From Candidatus Borrarchaeum weybense (GTDB lineage Archaea; Asgardarchaeota; Sifarchaeia; Borrarchaeales; Borrarchaeaceae), in assembly GCA_019057385.1 (NCBI GenBank), contig JAHQJS010000007.1, positions 649,685 through 713,684 of the forward strand: a stretch of DNA of 64,000 nucleotides. Direction: 5' to 3'. This document shows positions 60,054 to 64,000 of this stretch, piece by piece. The notes under the pieces were generated by a model, which had not been told where the DNA came from, did not search any database, and was given only the letters and a program-made list of their open reading frames with translations. How positions within the stretch are numbered: the first letter of the stretch is position 1; every line of letters starts with the position of its first letter. Position numbers and translations under genes: made by a program.

Positions 60054-61508
60054 TCATACATAAGCAAGCAAGTATTTATGTAACTTAACCATCGCTAGTG
60101 TATCTTGTTCGCAATAGGCTAAAAGGTTTCTTCTTACTTTTTCAATATCCTTATCTTCATATTTTTCAAGCGCTAAAAAGGCAAAAGATAACATTGCTGT
60201 ATCGCCGTCTGCAATTTCTAGTGAATCATATGACATGCCAGGCACTAAGGCAGGTAGTACGGTCTTCACTGATGTGCTACCATGAAAATTTGGATGATAA
60301 AAATTCTTTTTTATCATGTGCTCAAGATTTACCAAACGATCAATTAATGAATTCAAATCTTTCGATAGGTCAGGATATACTTCTACAAGATTAGTAATGA
60401 TGGTCTTTTCAAAATTGGAATACACGACGATACTGCCCTTTCCCCTTAGATCTTTGATTAAATGCTCAGCAAATTCCTTTCTAAAATCCCTATGATGATC
60501 TGCTAAGTATTCGAAGTGATCAATAATTTGACCTGGCTCAGAACATTTGTGTATAGAATATTGTGTAGGACTTTGTGTATAAGGAGCAATCTTGGGAAAT
60601 AATGGGACTGGCGTCAAGAACGTCTCGAAATCCAGATAAAAGGTAGGCCATAATATGGATTCTAATTTTACTTTGAGTTGATTGCCAACGATTGGTTGCT
60701 TTAATTGTACACTCTTTTTCACTTTAGCTTGAATTTCAGTCAAAGGAAATCCATTAGGGATATCTTCAATGCGAAAAATGCCCAATTCTTTAAGTTTATC
60801 AAATTTGGATCGACTTAATCGTTGAAGATCGAATATATGATTTTCAATGTCTTTCCCTAAACAATCCTTGAAAATTTCACATTTGCGGCAGTCTAATTCA
60901 AGTTTAGGAGGAGGTTTTGTTTTATTTCTTGTTATTTCTTCGATCTGATGACTCTTAGTTTTAAATTCTTCAACTCGATCCCTAACCTCGTCTGTGTGAT
61001 CGATTTCCAAAAAAAGTTTGTCATTTTCCATTCCTAATCGGAAATCCTTAGAGATCAATATTAATGAGGATTGAGAGATATTGATCTCTGAATACTCAAT
61101 GACCATAGTTGTATAGGCCATATCATCAATAAAGTCCTTCTTATCATTCACACTGGATTTTACTTCAAACAAATGCCAACCTTCGTCATTTCGCTTTAAT
61201 ATATCTGCTCTAGCTACCAATCTGTCAATGAGGAAAGTTGCTTCAAAGAGTATTGAAGTACTGGGACCATCCATCAAACTCTTTGTTTTCTGTGAAGCAG
61301 ATTCCATATTCTCGTCATCAATTAATATTCCCTCTGGATAAAGCTCCCTTGCCCTCCTTCCAATCCCCATCTCTTCTTCCATTATTTTGCTGAATGTTTG
61401 TTTCAAAGAGATTTGTTCTGTCCTCATCAACCAGCCTAACGTAGGACATACTAGAGTATTCAAGAAGATTTCTTTTGTAACATTTTGCAAGCTGTTTCCC
61501 TCAGTCAT
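60054..61508 (-). CDS. Cas4-like/DUF2779 fusion nuclease
   Basis: 484 residues. The N-terminal half fits a PD-(D/E)xK/Cas4-like domain: FEATFLIDRLVARADILKRN and WHLFEVKSS give the D-x(n)-E-x-K active site, with CRKCEIF KDCLG-type cysteines (about 208-217) and an early C21 that could form the iron-sulfur site. The C-terminal half is DUF2779: YLDFETFLTPVP, VVYSNFEKTIITNL and CEQDTLAMVKLHKYL give the acidic residues of a DEDD-type exonuclease. Two nuclease folds in one chain suggest DNA end processing. No cas genes nearby. Confidence 0.82.
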   Translation of the reverse strand: MTEGNSLQNVTKEIFLNTLVCPTLGWLMRTEQISLKQTFSKIMEEEMGIGRRARELYPEGILIDDENMESASQKTKSLMDGPSTSILFEATFLIDRLVARADILKRNDEGWHLFEVKSSVNDKKDFIDDMAYTTMVIEYSEINISQSSLILISKDFRLGMENDKLFLEIDHTDEVRDRVEEFKTKSHQIEEITRNKTKPPPKLELDCRKCEIFKDCLGKDIENHIFDLQRLSRSKFDKLKELGIFRIEDIPNGFPLTEIQAKVKKSVQLKQPIVGNQLKVKLESILWPTFYLDFETFLTPVPLFPKIAPYTQSPTQYSIHKCSEPGQIIDHFEYLADHHRDFRKEFAEHLIKDLRGKGSIVVYSNFEKTIITNLVEVYPDLSKDLNSLIDRLVNLEHMIKKNFYHPNFHGSTSVKTVLPALVPGMSYDSLEIADGDTAMLSFAFLALEKYEDKDIEKVRRNLLAYCEQDTLAMVKLHKYLLAYV

Positions 61509-61684
61509 ACTAAGATACCCTGGCTTTAAACAAGTTTTTATGAAATTCTAGCAAACTCTCTTATATTAATTTCAAAATCAAGTGAAGTTCAGAATTACAA
61601 AATTAAAAGAATTATTTCATTAAGAAGCGAACGCTTTTATTTCAAAAGGTTATCAAAAGCTTAATTCAAGGAGGTAAGAACTGC

Positions 61685-63124
61685 ATGCCAATGGTATCGA
61701 TCATTAAGGAAACTGATCCTGAAATCGCTGTTGAAAAGGCAATTAATCTGTTAGGTGGAATAAGAAGTTTTATAAATAAAGGAGAGACCGTCTTTATACA
61801 CCCCAATTGGTGTGGAGGCGTGCCAGGCAAACAAGGGTCATATACTAATCCAAAAGTACTCACTACGTTGATCAAATTAATTGATTCTTGTAATCCTGCA
61901 AAAATTATTGTTGGTGAATCAGAAGCTACAAGTCAACACTTTAACCTTATGTATATGTCTTCAGGCTCGAAAGAAGCCATAGAAGAACTAAAATCAACAA
62001 ATGGAATTGATGTACAGGTCGTCAATTTAAGCGAAGGAGAAATGGTGACTATTGATCATCCAGATGCCTACATCGCAAAAAAGTTAACTGTTTCTAAAGT
62101 TTTAACAAAAGCAGATAAAATAGTCAACGTTCCAGTATTAAAATCTCATGTTTTTTGCGATATAACTGTTAGTTTAAAGAATATGTTTGGTTTACTCCCA
62201 GAACGTAAGAAAGGACGACTTCATTTTAAAGGACTCAATGAAATCATTGTAGATATAAATTCTGCATTTCCTTCCGACTTAATTGTCGTTGACGGTATCA
62301 TCGGTATGGATGGATGGGGTCCGCTCAAAGGTGATCCTAAGGAATTAGGTTTTGTTTTAGCAGGTGATAATCTTTTAGCAGTAGATACTGTCGCGGCTAC
62401 CATCGCTGGATATGATCCTACAAGCATTACACATTTTCAATTAGCTGAACAAAAAAATATTGGTTCACTCAGCATGGAAACCATTGAACTTAAAGGCAAT
62501 TCAATAACTGATGTTAAGCCAACGTCGTTTAAGAAACCGCCTGAAAATGTTGTAGAGGGATACAGAAAACAAGTAAAGGAGTTGCGAGAGGAGTTAGCTG
62601 CCAAATCTATATCTTTTGAAGAAGGTGCTACATTCATCCAAGATGCTATATTTGCTGAATGGCAAGATGCTTTTGAGGGCTGGCAATCCAAAAGTAAACC
62701 ATCCGCTCCGAAAGCCGTTCCAAAACCACCCAGCGAGGTAAAAAGATCGGGAAAGGCTGAAGTAATTGCTAGAATGGAAAAGATAAATCGGAGTGAAAAA
62801 GCCAAAGAAAAAATGAAAAAATGGGCTAAAAAGAAGCCAAAAATTGTTCAATTCATTCTAGACGGAGAACCTGGTCCCTTTTATTGTGTTTTTGAACAAG
62901 ACAAGGTAAATGTCGTCGAAGGTACTTGCGAACAAAAAACGGATGTAATTTTCGAAACAGATACGGAAACATGGACACAACTTCAACTTGGCGAAGTGGA
63001 TGGAGTACAAGCATATTATGATGGAGCTTATAAGATATACGGAGGCAGCGGCATGGGCAAATTCGATGACGCGAAGACCTATACAGCGATTTGTTGGGAG
63101 AGTTACAAAGACTTAGGGGAATGA
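61685..63124 (+). CDS. DUF362 protein fused to an SCP2-type lipid-binding domain
   Basis: 479 residues. DUF362 (about 1-290): VFIHPNWCGG, VGESEATS, VNVPVLKSHVFCDITVSLKN and DGIIGMDGWGPLKGDP. A lysine/proline-rich linker (about 300-390; KSKPSAPKAVPKPPSEVK) leads to a C-terminal SCP2 sterol-carrier-like domain (about 395-479; TDVIFETDTETWTQL and GGSGMGKFDDAK). DUF362 proteins often bind iron-sulfur clusters or metals; here the ferredoxin cysteines are absent. The fusion suggests a hydrophobic ligand is presented to the DUF362 part. SD GGAGG at 61671. Confidence 0.85.
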   Translation: MPMVSIIKETDPEIAVEKAINLLGGIRSFINKGETVFIHPNWCGGVPGKQGSYTNPKVLTTLIKLIDSCNPAKIIVGESEATSQHFNLMYMSSGSKEAIEELKSTNGIDVQVVNLSEGEMVTIDHPDAYIAKKLTVSKVLTKADKIVNVPVLKSHVFCDITVSLKNMFGLLPERKKGRLHFKGLNEIIVDINSAFPSDLIVVDGIIGMDGWGPLKGDPKELGFVLAGDNLLAVDTVAATIAGYDPTSITHFQLAEQKNIGSLSMETIELKGNSITDVKPTSFKKPPENVVEGYRKQVKELREELAAKSISFEEGATFIQDAIFAEWQDAFEGWQSKSKPSAPKAVPKPPSEVKRSGKAEVIARMEKINRSEKAKEKMKKWAKKKPKIVQFILDGEPGPFYCVFEQDKVNVVEGTCEQKTDVIFETDTETWTQLQLGEVDGVQAYYDGAYKIYGGSGMGKFDDAKTYTAICWESYKDLGE

Positions 63125-63154
63125 TGGAAAACAACAGATTCTTTCTTTGGATAA

Positions 63155-63583
63155 TCAGTGCTCTGCTAATTTAGGTTTTAAGCTAATCGCTTTTCGATAA
63201 CATTCAAGAGCCTGAATAGGATTATGTGAGCTTATGTAAAGAAGGCCCATGTTATACCATGTTAATGCATGGTCAGGGTTTATTCTTACTGCATTTTGAA
63301 AACACTCATATGCCTTCTTGTTGTCACCTAGCTCGTAATGAGTAGCTCCCAAGTTATTCCAAGTATCTGCTAGTTCAGAATCGATGCTTAATGCTTTTTG
63401 AAAACAATAAATTGCTTTTTCATACTCATGCAATTTGAAAAAGGCATATCCCATATTACTCCATTGCTTGACGAAATTAGGATCTAGTTTTACAGCTTGA
63501 TCGTACTCTTTTATTGCTTCTCTATATTGGCCTTGTGCCAAATATACTGTTCCTTTATCGAAATGACCCTTTGCTGACTCCAT
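63155..63583 (-). CDS. small TPR repeat protein
   Basis: 142 residues, four tetratricopeptide repeats starting MESAKGHFDKGTVYLAQGQY REAIKEY, the leader in the style of the 7-12.8 kb paralogues. Motifs KQWSNMGYAFFKL, DTWNNLGATHYEL and LTWYNMGLLYISS are regular. No further domain. It converges with the DUF362-SCP2 gene, 31 bases apart. Confidence 0.9.
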   Translation of the reverse strand: MESAKGHFDKGTVYLAQGQYREAIKEYDQAVKLDPNFVKQWSNMGYAFFKLHEYEKAIYCFQKALSIDSELADTWNNLGATHYELGDNKKAYECFQNAVRINPDHALTWYNMGLLYISSHNPIQALECYRKAISLKPKLAEH

Positions 63584-63724
63584 TTTGCCATGCTGCCCCC
63601 TATAAAATAACTAAGCAATTACGAGTCTGCATAGAAAAAATAAATTATCTTTATTAAAAACCTCACTTCTTAGGCAAATAAGATCTCTATCATTCCATAG
63701 CTTAATTGATGATCGAAACGACTT

Positions 63725-64000
63725 TTAGCTCTGTATTTGTTGCCTTAGGAGTTTAAAGAATGCCGTTAGATCTATGTTTCCGCCGCTTATTATCATTCCA
63801 ACTCTTTTGTTCTTAACTTTTAGGTCTCCAAAACGTAAACCAGCTAACGGAACTGCTCCTGATGGTTCTACTACAAGTTTCATTCGTTCCCATAGAAACT
63901 TCATGGCCTTTAGAATTTGTTTCTCGGTTACAGTCAAGATATCAGCAACATTTTCTTGGATAATCTTGAATGTGATGTTACCCAATGATGTCCTAAGTCC
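63725..64000 (-). CDS. threonine dehydratase/serine racemase-like, C-terminal part, cut by the window end
   Basis: The reading frame runs off the right edge of the window and continues (GLRTSLGNITFKIIQENVAD). It aligns with the C-terminal segment of threonine ammonia-lyases: AKKFLWERMKLVVEPSGAVP-like, and the closing ISGGNIDL. The PLP lysine region lies beyond 64000. It is a paralogue of the complete gene 46780-47730. A TTG at 63985 gives an apparent 86-residue frame but is not the start. Confidence 0.85.
   Translation of the reverse strand, partial: GLRTSLGNITFKIIQENVADILTVTEKQILKAMKFLWERMKLVVEPSGAVPLAGLRFGDLKVKNKRVGMIISGGNIDLTAFFKLLRQQIQS

Overview
This is a 64 kb stretch of an AT-rich archaeal chromosome. 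The lineage markers are an alpha-type proteasome subunit (1544-2266), a TFB/TFIIB transcription factor (50352-51317), three archaeal histones (16741-18268), archaeal-type phosphoglycerate mutase (14195-15430), TATA/BRE promoters and Shine-Dalgarno sites with frequent TTG/GTG starts. A Roadblock/LC7 protein, a cold-shock protein, an AN1 zinc finger and many TPR proteins would fit an Asgard-type archaeon, but no rRNA is present and other mesophilic archaeal phyla remain possible. No tRNA, rRNA or CRISPR array was recognised.

Layout. 1-5.4 kb: a possible mobile-element end, a broken second copy of a cold-shock gene beside the intact one, psmA, a small two-gene cassette, a knotted-type carbamoyltransferase and a possible DNA-binding protein behind three 23-bp-spaced repeats. 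5.4-7.0 kb: an IscB (OMEGA) element with an intact nuclease, a probable upstream omega-RNA and hairpin repeats at both ends. 7.0-12.8 kb: a minus-strand block of three TPR proteins, a VWA protein, a zinc-ribbon protein and two small unknowns. 12.9-16.6 kb: a class V aminotransferase, phosphoglycerate mutase and a site-2-type protease with an AN1 finger. 16.7-18.5 kb: three tandem histone genes, each with a copied promoter, 5'-UTR hairpin and distal element. 18.8-26.3 kb: an ORF-less TnpB-like element, MFS relics, an MFS pump, a tyrosine recombinase with four HNH-associated repeats, and a divergent PiT/DUF47 phosphate pair. 26.4-39.5 kb: regulators, membrane and zinc-ribbon proteins, a PaaK-like ligase, a UPF0175/DUF3368 antitoxin-toxin-like locus, a duplicated ATC-hydrolase-like protein, NAD kinase, Roadblock and a TPR gene with a damaged or unusual 5' end. 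39.7-50 kb: a five-PAS histidine kinase, an M20 hydrolase, AIM24, an amino-acid catabolic pair (ornithine cyclodeaminase family and threonine deaminase), a cation exchanger and an EamA transporter. 50-64 kb: TFB, an ICMT/DUF1295-like membrane enzyme, a UroD-family protein, GNAT, a divergent uracil-DNA glycosylase, DUF6125, a molybdopterin oxidoreductase, an HD protein, a Cas4-like/DUF2779 nuclease, DUF362-SCP2, TPR and a truncated threonine dehydratase.

The most unusual theme is the number of IS200/IS605-type footprints. Besides the intact IscB locus there are at least two short elements with both ends but no transposase (18800-19105, 44647-44889), which look like stand-alone TnpB guide-RNA genes, and several solitary ends. 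One solitary end forms the start of the NAD kinase gene, and others sit directly after AIM24 stop codons. The other strong signal is the histone triplication, whose three copies keep a 9-bp 5'-UTR hairpin, a near-palindrome beside the BRE and a distal element at fixed distance.
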